Source: JBFLVQ01 sp040758525
GTDB lineage: Bacteria; Acidobacteriota; Blastocatellia; Chloracidobacteriales; JADJPF01
NCBI GenBank assembly: GCA_040758525.1
Contig: JBFLVQ010000100.1
Span: 1 to 19,013, forward strand
DNA length: 19,013 nucleotides
Reading direction: 5' to 3'
Shown: positions 9,126-16,670 of the stretch, one piece after another
Layout of the letters: each line of letters opens with the position of its first letter
How positions within the stretch are numbered: position 1 is the first letter of the stretch
Notes under the pieces: generated by a model
Told to the model about the DNA's origin: nothing
Databases searched by the model: none
Seen by the model: the letters and a program-made list of their open reading frames with translations, nothing else
Made by a program: the position numbers and the translations under genes

Positions 9126-9213
9126 CCATTTTTCATTGGCGCAGGTAGCACTAGCAATAATCAATCTCTTTGAAAATCGTACCAGCCTGCGAAATACTTA
9201 ATAGCAATTTGTG

Positions 9214-10695
9214 CTAACGCCTAGCCAACCATTGTTGCCAATCTTTGGCGGCTTCAAACTCTCCCATCTCTTGCTGCCAGCGTGTCAGTAATATCTCTTT
9301 AGTAGTTTCTGGTACAAATGCATATTCAAGACTGTTACGGGCAAGCTGTCGTAGCTCCTGCCAAGTTAAATCTGGATGATTTTCGACAGCGCGAGCAAAC
9401 TCCTCTGTCAGGGTAGTGCGGAAGATACCTGCATCATCAGTATTGAGCGAGACTGGAACACCGGCGCGTAAGTAACTTAAGTAGGGGTGACGTGCTAATG
9501 GCACGCCCAATAGTAGCTTGTTACTGGTCAGGCAGGCTTCAACCAGTATACGATGACGGCGTAGTAGATCACGCTCTGCTGAATTAGGGCTGGCTGAGAG
9601 GTTAGTGGCATGTCCTATACGTTCAGCACCCATTAGGATCGAGTCACGTACATGCCAATCCCATTTGGTATGCTCGCCCGCATGTAAAGTTAGTCGTACA
9701 GTAGGATAGACACGATGTAAGGTGAGCAGATAATCCTGTAAGTAGGCTGGCGCAGCGATCTGCTGGCCCACCTGAGGATCTTGTGAATACTCATCGCCAA
9801 CAATATTGATGCCAGCAATCGCAGCGGCAATCGTATCTGAACCAGCGGCCAACTCGAAAGCAAGCGGCAAAAAGGTGAAGAGCTTCATATTGGTACGGCT
9901 AAATGAAAGCAGAAAGCGTACCTCTACTCGCTCCTGAGCAGGTAGTTGGGCATTGACACGCTGTGCTGCATCGATCAAATGGCTTAAATGCTCACGCGCC
10001 GAGGTAAGATTGATCGCCTGTTCTCGCTCAGCTAGTTTAGCCAGTGGCTCAAAAGGAAATGGCGAGAGTTGTAGTTCCAAATAGCTAATATGATCAAGGT
10101 GTGCCTGCCGTACTGCGTCGGCAACCAGCAATGACATTATTTCAGGATTTGATGTCAATGCGCTACGGCGTTGAAAAGTCGCCTCATAGAAGATATCCAA
10201 TGGTTTTGTCTCATCCGGGTTGATTGTGTGGGCACGGCGAAAGGCATTTAGACGGTTACGCTGCTCCTCAGTTTCTGCCTGCAACAGTGCTGCTGGTGTA
10301 ATGAATGCGCCATCTCGATCTGTTGGCGGAGTTTGATCTAGTGGAAAAGGGATAAAAGCATAAGCAGCACGATCGGTAACAGAGGTAGGCTGTCCTGGTA
10401 TTAGCACATAATAGCGGTAGCGCTTGGACTGCACAGCTAGCTCTAGCAGACGTTCTGGGGTAGGCAAACCGGAAAGATGTGTATGTAACTCGCCACCCTT
10501 GGGCAGATGGCGTAGGAAGGCACGTAGGCGTGCCGTATCACGTCTGACTTCAGCAAAATAGGTATGAGCATCTTGAGCGGCAGGGATTGCTGCCTGTTGA
10601 TTGCTGGCAGATATATTTGCCCCAAACCAATGGAGTCCGGAAAAGAGTATTAATACTGTTACAGTTAAGCTAATGGATCGAGGGAGTAGCTTCAT
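9214..10695 (-). CDS. Secreted adenosine deaminase-like metal-dependent hydrolase (493 aa)
   Basis: Start chosen at ATG 10695-10693: AGGA lies 6 nt upstream and the protein then opens with a signal peptide (LPRSISLTVTVLILFSG, then a small-residue cleavage region). The earlier in-frame start at 10776 would bury that signal. The metal-dependent deaminase set is complete: HTH at 71-73 (GELHTHLSG), HAGE at 338-341, RIGHA with His 362, CLTSN at 388-392, and NTDD at 418-421. These supply the zinc ligands and the catalytic Glu, His and Asp of the adenosine/AMP deaminase family (adenosine to inosine plus ammonia). Length exceeds cytosolic enzymes (~340 aa) because of the signal and an insertion around 90-180, closer to ADGF/ADA2-like extracellular deaminases. 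Substrate is inferred from family; other purine nucleosides are possible. Periplasmic or secreted purine salvage is the simplest role. Confidence 0.9.
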   Translation of the reverse strand: MKLLPRSISLTVTVLILFSGLHWFGANISASNQQAAIPAAQDAHTYFAEVRRDTARLRAFLRHLPKGGELHTHLSGLPTPERLLELAVQSKRYRYYVLIPGQPTSVTDRAAYAFIPFPLDQTPPTDRDGAFITPAALLQAETEEQRNRLNAFRRAHTINPDETKPLDIFYEATFQRRSALTSNPEIMSLLVADAVRQAHLDHISYLELQLSPFPFEPLAKLAEREQAINLTSAREHLSHLIDAAQRVNAQLPAQERVEVRFLLSFSRTNMKLFTFLPLAFELAAGSDTIAAAIAGINIVGDEYSQDPQVGQQIAAPAYLQDYLLTLHRVYPTVRLTLHAGEHTKWDWHVRDSILMGAERIGHATNLSASPNSAERDLLRRHRILVEACLTSNKLLLGVPLARHPYLSYLRAGVPVSLNTDDAGIFRTTLTEEFARAVENHPDLTWQELRQLARNSLEYAFVPETTKEILLTRWQQEMGEFEAAKDWQQWLARR

Positions 10696-10890
10696 TGATA
10701 TCCTACCAATCGTTTGGATTTTGGCTTCTAAATAAGAACTTTTTATCCTCATATTGTGAACTGAGACGCGCCACATCTGGTTTAAACTGTTTTAATCCTG
10801 TATAATGGCTAGAATATAATAATTTATGAGTTTAACTAACGTCTATAGTGCTCTTTCTTTCAGTAAAACTACCAGCGGAGGCAGGAATTG
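10696..10890. promoter_or_regulatory. Divergent promoter region between deaminase and membrane fusion protein genes
   Basis: This 195-bp AT-rich stretch separates genes reading outward on opposite strands. For the plus strand, two TATAAT hexamers stand at 10801-10806 and 10815-10820. Neither has a convincing -35 box (TGGTTT at 17 bp for the first). For the minus strand a TATTAT with a TAGACG 18 bp upstream is the best candidate, spanning about 10822-10851. A GGAGG at 10877-10881 serves the plus-strand gene. I see no operator palindrome. Confidence 0.45.
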
Positions 10891-12330
10891 ATGGGTAGAA
10901 GTTATCGGGTAATCAAGGCCAGTTGTCGTAGAGACCACCGGCGCAATACCGGGCAAGATCGAATGGAAGGCCCTTTTTACTCCTCACTTCAGCCCCGCTT
11001 GGTGCTTGGCGTGGGGCTCTCGCAGACACGCACAGATGCAGATAATGCTGGGTATATACCTATGCCCCAGGGGCAATTGCAAACCCGGCAACCGCAGACA
11101 ATGGCGCGTAGTGAGACAATATTGCCTGCTACTAGGCAAAGCGTCCCGCCAATTGCATTACGCACCCCTGCTGCACCCTCAGAGCTTGGCTGGCGTACAG
11201 TTTTGATACTGCTTATCGCGGCTGCCACGGCAACGATAACTATCTATCTTGCACGCCAATACCTAAACACGCCATTAAACCCACTGAGTCCTGCCGAGCA
11301 GGCTGCAGCACTCTCCTCAACTACCTTCACAGGAATAATCAAACCCGCCAATGAAGCAAAGATCTCAGCCGCTTCCGCTGCCATTATAGAGAAGATCTTT
11401 GTCCAAATTGGTGATAGCGTCAAGGAAGGTCAGCCGCTCTTAGAACTCGATGATCGTGAGGCGCAACAAGCGGTAGCACAGGCAAAATTGGAAAAAGAGA
11501 GTGCTGAGCAGCAGATGGCAGAACTTTCTCTCAACATTACTGCCGTCAACAAGCGATTGGCTTCGTTACGTACCCAATTGGCTAGCGCTGCCGCCCAGGT
11601 TTCTGTTGCACAGCGGCGCGCCGAACAGGTACCGGTACGACAACGACAGGACTCTCCTGAGCGTGCACAAGCCGTCTATGAGCAGGCACTAGCACGCTAT
11701 CAACGTACAGAAGGGCTCTATAAGCGCGGTTTAGTATCAGCTCAAGAATTTGAAGAGACTCGTGCTGCCTTGCGTATTGCCGAAGCTGATCTACAGAGCG
11801 CACGTGATGCCGCTGCCGCATCAGCCAATTTAGAACGTGCCCAAGAGAGTCAATCCAACCTACAGAGCGAGTTGGCAAACAGTGAACAAGAGCAACAATT
11901 AGCAGAACTGCGCGGGCAATTGCAGCGTGCCCGTCTACGCCAGCAGCAAGCTATACAGATACTTGAGGCGGCACAGCGGCGACTTTCGGAAACTACTGTA
12001 AAGGCTACCCGTGCTGGTGTAGTGGTAGAACTGCCGGTCAAAGTCGGCGATCAGGTCTACGCAGGCGCAACCTTTACTCGTCTCGCTCAGCTTGATCATC
12101 TTAGTGTGGAGTTACCTGTCAGCGCACGTCTCATTAATGCAATCAAGCCTGGACAGCATGCAATTATATCGTTGGCAACCGGCTCTTCTCAGCAATTAGC
12201 AGGGACTGTGACAACAATTAACCCAATTCCAGCAGCGAATCTTAACCACACGGTTGAAATAGAGTTTGAGAATCGTAATAATGCTTTGCTAGTTGGCCAA
12301 TCGGCCAGGATACAATTCTCACTACAGTGA
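10891..12330 (+). CDS. HlyD/RND-type membrane fusion (periplasmic adaptor) protein (479 aa)
   Basis: Start chosen at ATG 10891, with GGAGG about 9 nt upstream; the adjacent TTG 10888 is less likely. The protein has a ~100-residue polar N-terminus, one transmembrane helix at ~102-122 (TVLILLIAAATATITIYLA), the first half of a lipoyl/barrel-sandwich domain at ~145-192 (AIIEKIFVQIGDSVKEGQPL), a long alanine/glutamine-rich coiled-coil hairpin at ~193-366, the second lipoyl half at ~367-398 (VKATRAGVVVELPVKVGDQV), and a beta-barrel domain to the end. Such proteins bridge an inner-membrane transporter to an outer-membrane channel. No transporter or TolC gene is nearby. The gene ends 7 bp before the glycosyltransferase start, so the pair is probably one operon. 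The long cytoplasmic extension is unusual; an internal Met (25 or 71) is an alternative start. Confidence 0.88.
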   Translation: MGRSYRVIKASCRRDHRRNTGQDRMEGPFYSSLQPRLVLGVGLSQTRTDADNAGYIPMPQGQLQTRQPQTMARSETILPATRQSVPPIALRTPAAPSELGWRTVLILLIAAATATITIYLARQYLNTPLNPLSPAEQAAALSSTTFTGIIKPANEAKISAASAAIIEKIFVQIGDSVKEGQPLLELDDREAQQAVAQAKLEKESAEQQMAELSLNITAVNKRLASLRTQLASAAAQVSVAQRRAEQVPVRQRQDSPERAQAVYEQALARYQRTEGLYKRGLVSAQEFEETRAALRIAEADLQSARDAAAASANLERAQESQSNLQSELANSEQEQQLAELRGQLQRARLRQQQAIQILEAAQRRLSETTVKATRAGVVVELPVKVGDQVYAGATFTRLAQLDHLSVELPVSARLINAIKPGQHAIISLATGSSQQLAGTVTTINPIPAANLNHTVEIEFENRNNALLVGQSARIQFSLQ

Positions 12331-12337
12331 GCGTGCA

Positions 12338-13855
12338 ATGGGCCGCTTACGTGTGCTGCTCGCGACAGAAGGTACATACCCATTTCACAAAGGAGGTGTG
12401 AGCACTTGGTGTCATGTGCTCACCAACAATCTTCCCGAGATTGACTTCACATTGCTTGCTGTGATGATGCACCCCTACCTGAGGCAGCAGTACCAACTTG
12501 CTACCAATGTACGTGCATTACTCAAAGTACCACTCTGGGGTATAGAGGAGCCTGCCGAATACTCTTGGCACTTCCCTTTCTCTACTGCCTTAAAGATCAA
12601 AACTGAAACTAGCGATCGTGTGATCGCACGTGAGTTTCTACCGGTCTTTGAGCGTTTCCTGCATGCTGTGTTAGTTGGTCAAGTTAACAATCAGGTGTTT
12701 GGCGAATATCTGTTAGCATTGCATCTATACTTCCAACTCTACGATTATCACAAGACTATGAAAGCGGGGATAGTTTGGGAGACTTTCCAACAGGTGGCGC
12801 ATGAGGGATGGCGTATACAACGTAGCGCCGATATGCCTACGCTCGCTGAACAGACAGAAGCGCTACGCTTGCTCTATCGATTCCTCCTTGTATTGCATTT
12901 CCCTGTACCTCCTACTGATATCACCCATTCGGCAGCGGCAGCCTTCTGTGGCCTGCCCTGTATACTAGCCAAGCTTGCGCAAGGCACTCCCTACCTATTG
13001 ACTGAGCATGGTGTTTATCTACGTGAGCAGTATTTAAATCTTAATCGCCATATTCCCTCTTTTTTTGTACGCTGGTTTCTCTATCGTTTAATTGGTGCAG
13101 TAGTGCGAGCAAACTACTATTTTGCCGATCAGATTTCACCAGTCTGTGCTTTTAACACACGTTGGGAAAAATGGTGGGAAGCGCCACCAGAACGAATCAA
13201 GGTGATCTACAATGGTGCTGATCCAGCCCGTTTTCGTCCGCTTGAGTCTACCCAAAAGACTCGTCCATTAGTTGTTAATATAGGTCTCATCTTTCCACTT
13301 AAAGGCACGGCGGATCTGATCGATGCAGCAGCACTGGTTCGCAAAGAGATCTCTGATGTAGAGTTTCGCCTATATGGTTCAGCCAGTGACGCAGAATATC
13401 TTGCCGAATGCCAGCGGCGTGTGCACACACAAAGTTTACAACAAACGGTTATCTTTGCCGGCACAACCAGTGAGCCTTGGCATGCCTACAGCGAGGCAGA
13501 TGTAGTAGCGCTAGCCAGTATCTCTGAGGGCTTCCCTTATGTAGTGATTGAAGCAATGCTATCAGGCGCAGCAATTGTTGCTACGGATGTAGGCGGTGTA
13601 CGAGAGGCATTGGCTGACACTGGTCTGCTAGTGCGACCACATCATCCTATCGAGTTAGCCGAAGCGATTACTGCGCTGCTTAAATCGCCAACTGAACGTA
13701 TACAGCTAGGCAAACGAGCACGCGCGCGCGCCTTACAATACTTTACCCAAGCCCGTTTTCTCGATGAATATCGGGAAAGCTATCAGAGATTAAGTAGGAG
13801 GGAACCAGTACAAGCAACCACAACACCTCATTCTATAACTTTGAGCAAAGCCTGA
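12338..13855 (+). CDS. GT4-family glycosyltransferase with DUF3492-like N-terminus, PelF-like (505 aa)
   Basis: Start chosen at ATG 12338, giving MGRLRVLLATEGTYPFHKGG, the expected N-terminal strand and glycine loop of a GT-B fold; the TTG at 12293 overlaps the previous gene. The ribosome site is weak, which fits translational coupling across a 7-bp gap. The N-terminal half (~1-290) resembles DUF3492 of PelF (VSTWCHVL, LTEHGVYLREQY). The C-terminal half is a glycosyl transferase group 1 domain with the nucleotide-sugar motif at ~395-406 (SEGFPYVVIEAM, the E-x7-E pair) and DVGGVREAL. PelF uses UDP-glucose-type donors in Pel polysaccharide synthesis, but no other pel genes are in view, so substrate and product are unknown. 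The paired adaptor suggests an envelope polysaccharide or glycolipid pathway. Confidence 0.88.
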   Translation: MGRLRVLLATEGTYPFHKGGVSTWCHVLTNNLPEIDFTLLAVMMHPYLRQQYQLATNVRALLKVPLWGIEEPAEYSWHFPFSTALKIKTETSDRVIAREFLPVFERFLHAVLVGQVNNQVFGEYLLALHLYFQLYDYHKTMKAGIVWETFQQVAHEGWRIQRSADMPTLAEQTEALRLLYRFLLVLHFPVPPTDITHSAAAAFCGLPCILAKLAQGTPYLLTEHGVYLREQYLNLNRHIPSFFVRWFLYRLIGAVVRANYYFADQISPVCAFNTRWEKWWEAPPERIKVIYNGADPARFRPLESTQKTRPLVVNIGLIFPLKGTADLIDAAALVRKEISDVEFRLYGSASDAEYLAECQRRVHTQSLQQTVIFAGTTSEPWHAYSEADVVALASISEGFPYVVIEAMLSGAAIVATDVGGVREALADTGLLVRPHHPIELAEAITALLKSPTERIQLGKRARARALQYFTQARFLDEYRESYQRLSRREPVQATTTPHSITLSKA

Positions 13856-13887
13856 TAAGTTTTTCTCATCCAAGCATAAATCGCTTT

Positions 13888-13972
13888 GCAACAGATGAAA
13901 ATTACTCCACGCAATGTGAAAATCGTTTCATGCAAGATAAAAAATGGCTTGTGCAAAGAAAAAATCACTGGG
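13888..13972 (+). repeat. Four short direct repeats phased at 21-23 bp
   Basis: GCAA occurs at 13888, 13911, 13932 and 13953, each followed by 4-6 bases and then AAAAT: GCAACAGATGAAAAT, GCAATGTGAAAAT, GCAAGATAAAAAAT, GCAAAGAAAAAAT. The spacing of about two helical turns would put all copies on the same DNA face, as in iterons or recombinase/regulator arrays. They lie in the 187-bp non-coding gap between the glycosyltransferase and the resolvase 3' end. No hairpin terminator is evident there. Confidence 0.5.
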
Positions 13973-14042
13973 TCAAATTAACCAAACGTCAGAAAAGTTC
14001 CACAGAAAATATAGATTAGCATAGAGAAAAATACAGAATCAG

Positions 14043-14660
14043 CTATTTCGCTTTAAATGGTGTTTTTTGAGCCAAAGATGAAAGATTAGCTTCAGTAGTT
14101 TTATATCGTTTAGCAATAAATTTCTGAGTAGAACCATCAGCCAAAAGAGCCTCCATCTCAGGACGGAAAGGGTCTAGTTTACTCTTACCTGGGCCAGGTG
14201 GTCTACCAAGCCTAATACCTTGAGACTTCTTGAACTGAAGAGCTTCTTTAGTTCTGTGAGAGATTAGATCGCGTTCTATCTCAGCAGCCATAGAGAAAGC
14301 CATAGCGATTACCTTGCTTTGAATGGTTTGATCAAGTTGCCAATTACCCTTAACAGCATAGATATTAACACCCTTGTGAGCAGCGACAGAGAGAATCTCC
14401 ATACACTCAAACATAGAGCGGCCCAGACGAGATAGTTCACTCACAAAAATAGTATCTTTAGCTGATAGCTCTTCCAATATTTGAGCAATCTTTCTTTTGC
14501 GCCAAGAGAGCTTGCCAGAAGCCTTCTCCTCAATGAAACGGACTTTACCCAGGTCCTTATCATGGGCAAGATGCAAAATATCGGTCTTATTTTTTTCTAT
14601 ATCCTGGAAAGCAGTCGAGACCCGCAAGTATCCAATGGTTTTGTGAGATTTTTGAGCCAT
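14043..14660 (-). CDS. tnpR: Serine resolvase/invertase TnpR of a Tn3-family transposon (205 aa)
   Basis: Full-length small serine recombinase. The N-terminal catalytic domain carries IGYLRVST with nucleophile Ser15, and the conserved SELSRLGRSM stretch (about 74-83) that supplies active-site arginines. The MAAEIERDLISHRT segment is the long dimerisation helix, followed by the GIRLGRPPG linker and a C-terminal helix-turn-helix (FIAKRYKTTEANLSSLA). It would resolve Tn3-type cointegrates by recombining two res sites. It is divergent from a DUF4158 TnpA across a 132-bp gap, the classic tnpR-res-tnpA arrangement. No Shine-Dalgarno precedes ATG 14660, which is common where the start abuts res. It appears intact although its partner transposase is broken. 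A DNA invertase is the alternative reading, but context favours a resolvase. Confidence 0.88.
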   Translation of the reverse strand: MAQKSHKTIGYLRVSTAFQDIEKNKTDILHLAHDKDLGKVRFIEEKASGKLSWRKRKIAQILEELSAKDTIFVSELSRLGRSMFECMEILSVAAHKGVNIYAVKGNWQLDQTIQSKVIAMAFSMAAEIERDLISHRTKEALQFKKSQGIRLGRPPGPGKSKLDPFRPEMEALLADGSTQKFIAKRYKTTEANLSSLAQKTPFKAK

Positions 14661-14792
14661 TTTTAGAATATAAGCAAAAAAGGGTAAAAAGAGTTTATTT
14701 TGTAAGTAACATTATTAGAATATCAAGGATTTTCTCTTAATATCCAATAAAAAATAAAAGAACCTTTAAGCTATAAGAAGAGGAGAGCTGTT
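14661..14792. promoter_or_regulatory. res: tnpR-tnpA intergenic region with candidate res site
   Basis: The gap between divergent tnpR and tnpA starts holds three related words: GAATATAAG at about 14666, GAATATCAAG at 14718-14727, and CTTAATATCC (reverse complement GGATATTAAG) at 14736-14745. The last two form an imperfect inverted repeat (8 of 10 matching) spanning 28 bp with an 8-bp centre. That equals the usual size of a res subsite bound by a resolvase dimer. The region is very AT-rich. AGGAGA upstream of ATG 14793 is a good ribosome site for tnpA. Promoters for both genes are expected here but I could not single out convincing ones. Confidence 0.5.
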
Positions 14793-15406
14793 ATGCCAAG
14801 TATCAAGATATTTAACCCTGTTGAAGAAGAAGCTTTTGAAACTCCCCTGTTTTTAATAGCATTGAGCGGAAAAGGGGGGGTGACTTTCCAGCAACAATTA
14901 TTGAGATAGTAAACCAATTTAAAACTACAACTAATAAAGTTTGCTTCCTCTTAATATTTGGATATTTCAGAACTAGAAGAAAGTTTTTCTCTCGCAAGTT
15001 TCACCAAGCAAATATTGAATTCATAGCAAGCAGGTATAATTTCTTGGTTAATGAAATCGACCTTAACTCTTATGCCAAGCCTACCTTCTTAAGGCATCAA
15101 GAAATTGTGTTAGATTTTTTTGCCTTTACTAGATTTGATGATGCTGCCAAAGGGTTCATTAAGCAAGAGATAGCTTCAATGGTTACATCTCAACTAAGAT
15201 TTAAACTTATTTTATTAGAGGTAATTGAAATCCTAACAAAGAAGAAAGTAGAGATACCAAGTTATTACTTGCTTGCCAACTTAATCGTTTCACAGATAAA
15301 TCTCCATAAGAGAGAAATGATGGAGAGCATAGAGGCTAATTTCTCTCAAAGGTGTCCCGTTGGTAAATTGGTAGCAATGGAAATCAATTTGTGCATAGAG
15401 CAATAA
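14793..15406 (+). pseudogene. tnpA: Tn3-family transposase TnpA (DUF4158 N-terminal domain), frameshifted and truncated
   Basis: Start ATG 14793 has AGGAGA 6 nt upstream and begins MPSIKIFNPVEEEAFETP. The frame then changes at the C-run 14844-14847: adding one C restores PVFNSIERKRGGDFPATIIE and an open frame to 15406. The restored frame contains TTTNKVCFLLIFGYF, FHQANIEF, EIVLDFFAFTRFDDAAKGF and LILLEVIEILTKKKVEIPSY, the DUF4158 domain of Tn3 transposases that helps recognise the ends. After about residue 190 similarity fades; a further shift is likely near 15350-15390, since AIKPSKI at ~15400 in another frame also looks like TnpA. The rest, including the DDE catalytic domain, is missing and IS66 sequence follows. 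A sequencing error could explain the single-base shift but not the truncation. Confidence 0.8.
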
Positions 15407-15493
15407 AACCATCAAAGATAATGGCGGTGGCAGAAAAAATCAACAGTTGCCGATTGGATCTGCAGAGTATAAAATTGGCCTCATCAAAAGGCC

Positions 15494-16418
15494 ATGAAAG
15501 ACGAAGACAATATTCCCCAACACATAGTAATGATATAGAGGGATTGATCAAGCGCGTCGATGGTTATCAATTGCCTCAAGACGATAAAGAGTTGATCACC
15601 AGATTATTGAAGATGTGGTTGGTGATGTTGCGTCTGATGGATAAACCAAAGACAACATTGGATAAAATTAGGCATGCGCTATTTGGAAGAAAATCAAATA
15701 AGAGTTCAAAATCAGATAGCGACAAAGGGAATGAAAAAACTTCGTAAACCAACCCCCAGACCGATAATTCTTCATCTGACCCATCACAAGCAAAGCAATC
15801 AACAGTATTAGATCCACAAGCGCAGGTGAAATAAAGAAGAAGCGACGCGGCCACGGACGGTTGGCAACAACAGATTATCCTGGGGCACAGCAGGTTTATT
15901 GTGAAGATCCGGCCTTAAAAGAGGGCGAGCCGTGTTTGCGCCAGGGCTGTGAAGGGCATCTTTATGATCCAGCAGAGGTGCATAGATTCATCCGCTTTGA
16001 AAGTCGCCCTTTTGTAGCAGGCACGGTTTATGAACAAAAAGTGATGCGGTGCAATAGTTGTGGGGCGAGATTTGCGGCTCGGTTGCCCGATGGTGTGTTA
16101 GCAGAAAAGTATTTAGCGGCTGTCTATAAGAATGATGCCGCAACTCGCTTAATGAATGAGAGTGAGTGACTCGCTTATCATCAACAACACAGTGCTGCAA
16201 TAATGTCAGAGTTAAAACAATGGTTAGCAGATTTGCTCACTACTCATACAGTTGAAGCTAATGATGGAATGGGGCAAGCGATAAAATACTTTCTCAGACA
16301 TTACCCGGAGTTAACGCAATTTTTGAAAATACCGGGCGCGCCGCTCGACAATTCACATGCTGAACAACTTCTCAAACACGCGGTGCTGCATCGTAAGAAC
16401 AGCCTCTTCTTTAAAACC
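15494..16418 (+). pseudogene. tnpC: IS66-family transposase TnpC, multiply disrupted
   Basis: Successive pieces align to IS66 TnpC in order. DIEGLIKRVDGYQLPQDDKE and DKIRHALFGRKSNK (about 15531-15710) are the N-terminal helix and the 'R..LFG' motif. A TAA at 15745 interrupts this frame. A frameshift near 15825-15833 restores KKKRRGHGR and YPGA, then a Cys-containing zinc-ribbon-like region (CLRQGCEGH, MRCNSCGARF, LPDGVLAEKY). The central DDE region is deleted at about 16112. The frame resumes in AVYKNDAATRLMNESE, a TGA at 16167, then LAYHQQHSAAIMSELKQWL and the C-terminal PGAPLDNSHAEQLLKHAVLH. The likely start ATG 15494 (MKDEDNIPQH) needs another shift. Clearly non-functional. The last part is fused to IstB sequence at 16413-16418. 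Confidence 0.82.
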
Positions 16419-16670
16419 CACTTGCTCGCCGCACTCGGTCATGAACTGGTTCATAGAGGCCATGCGGTTTTCTTTGTTCCATGTGCCTTGTTAGTACAGA
16501 GATTACTGCGCGCCAAAGCCAATTTGGAATTGGAGAAAACTCTAAAGCAATTGGACAGAATTGAGGCCCTCATCATTGATGATATTGGCTATGTGCAGCA
16601 AAGCCGCGATGAAATGGAAGTGCTTTTCACACTGCTGGCACGTCGGCCAACAAACTGCAGGATTGAATGA
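16413..16670 (+). pseudogene. istB: IS21-family IstB ATPase fragment fused in frame to IS66 TnpC tail
   Basis: From KTHLLAALGHEL onward the frame that opens at 16203 switches from IS66 TnpC to IstB, the AAA+ helper of IS21 transposition. Visible parts are the end of Walker A (KTH), the helical region LVQRLLRAKANLELEKTLKQ, and Walker B ALIIDDIGYV. Similarity ends at EMEVLFTLLA (about 16640); the normal continuation with sensor motifs is absent and the frame closes after RRPTNCRIE at 16670. The glycine-rich start of Walker A and everything before it are missing, so the ATPase cannot be active. The junction uses the KT codons common to both families. Confidence 0.8.

Noticed and set aside
9066..9164. 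N-terminal extension of the NHL protein to 9164
   Set aside because: It would place 33 residues before the signal peptide and span the TATAAT; AAGGAG before ATG 9065 marks the better start.
13856..13930. Rho-independent terminator after the glycosyltransferase
   Set aside because: GATAAG-TTTTT-CTCATC gives only a short AT-rich stem with no GC core, so I do not call it.
14481..14666. Plus-strand ORF over the resolvase 5' end
   Set aside because: It is antisense of conserved serine recombinase sequence and has no ribosome site or family match.
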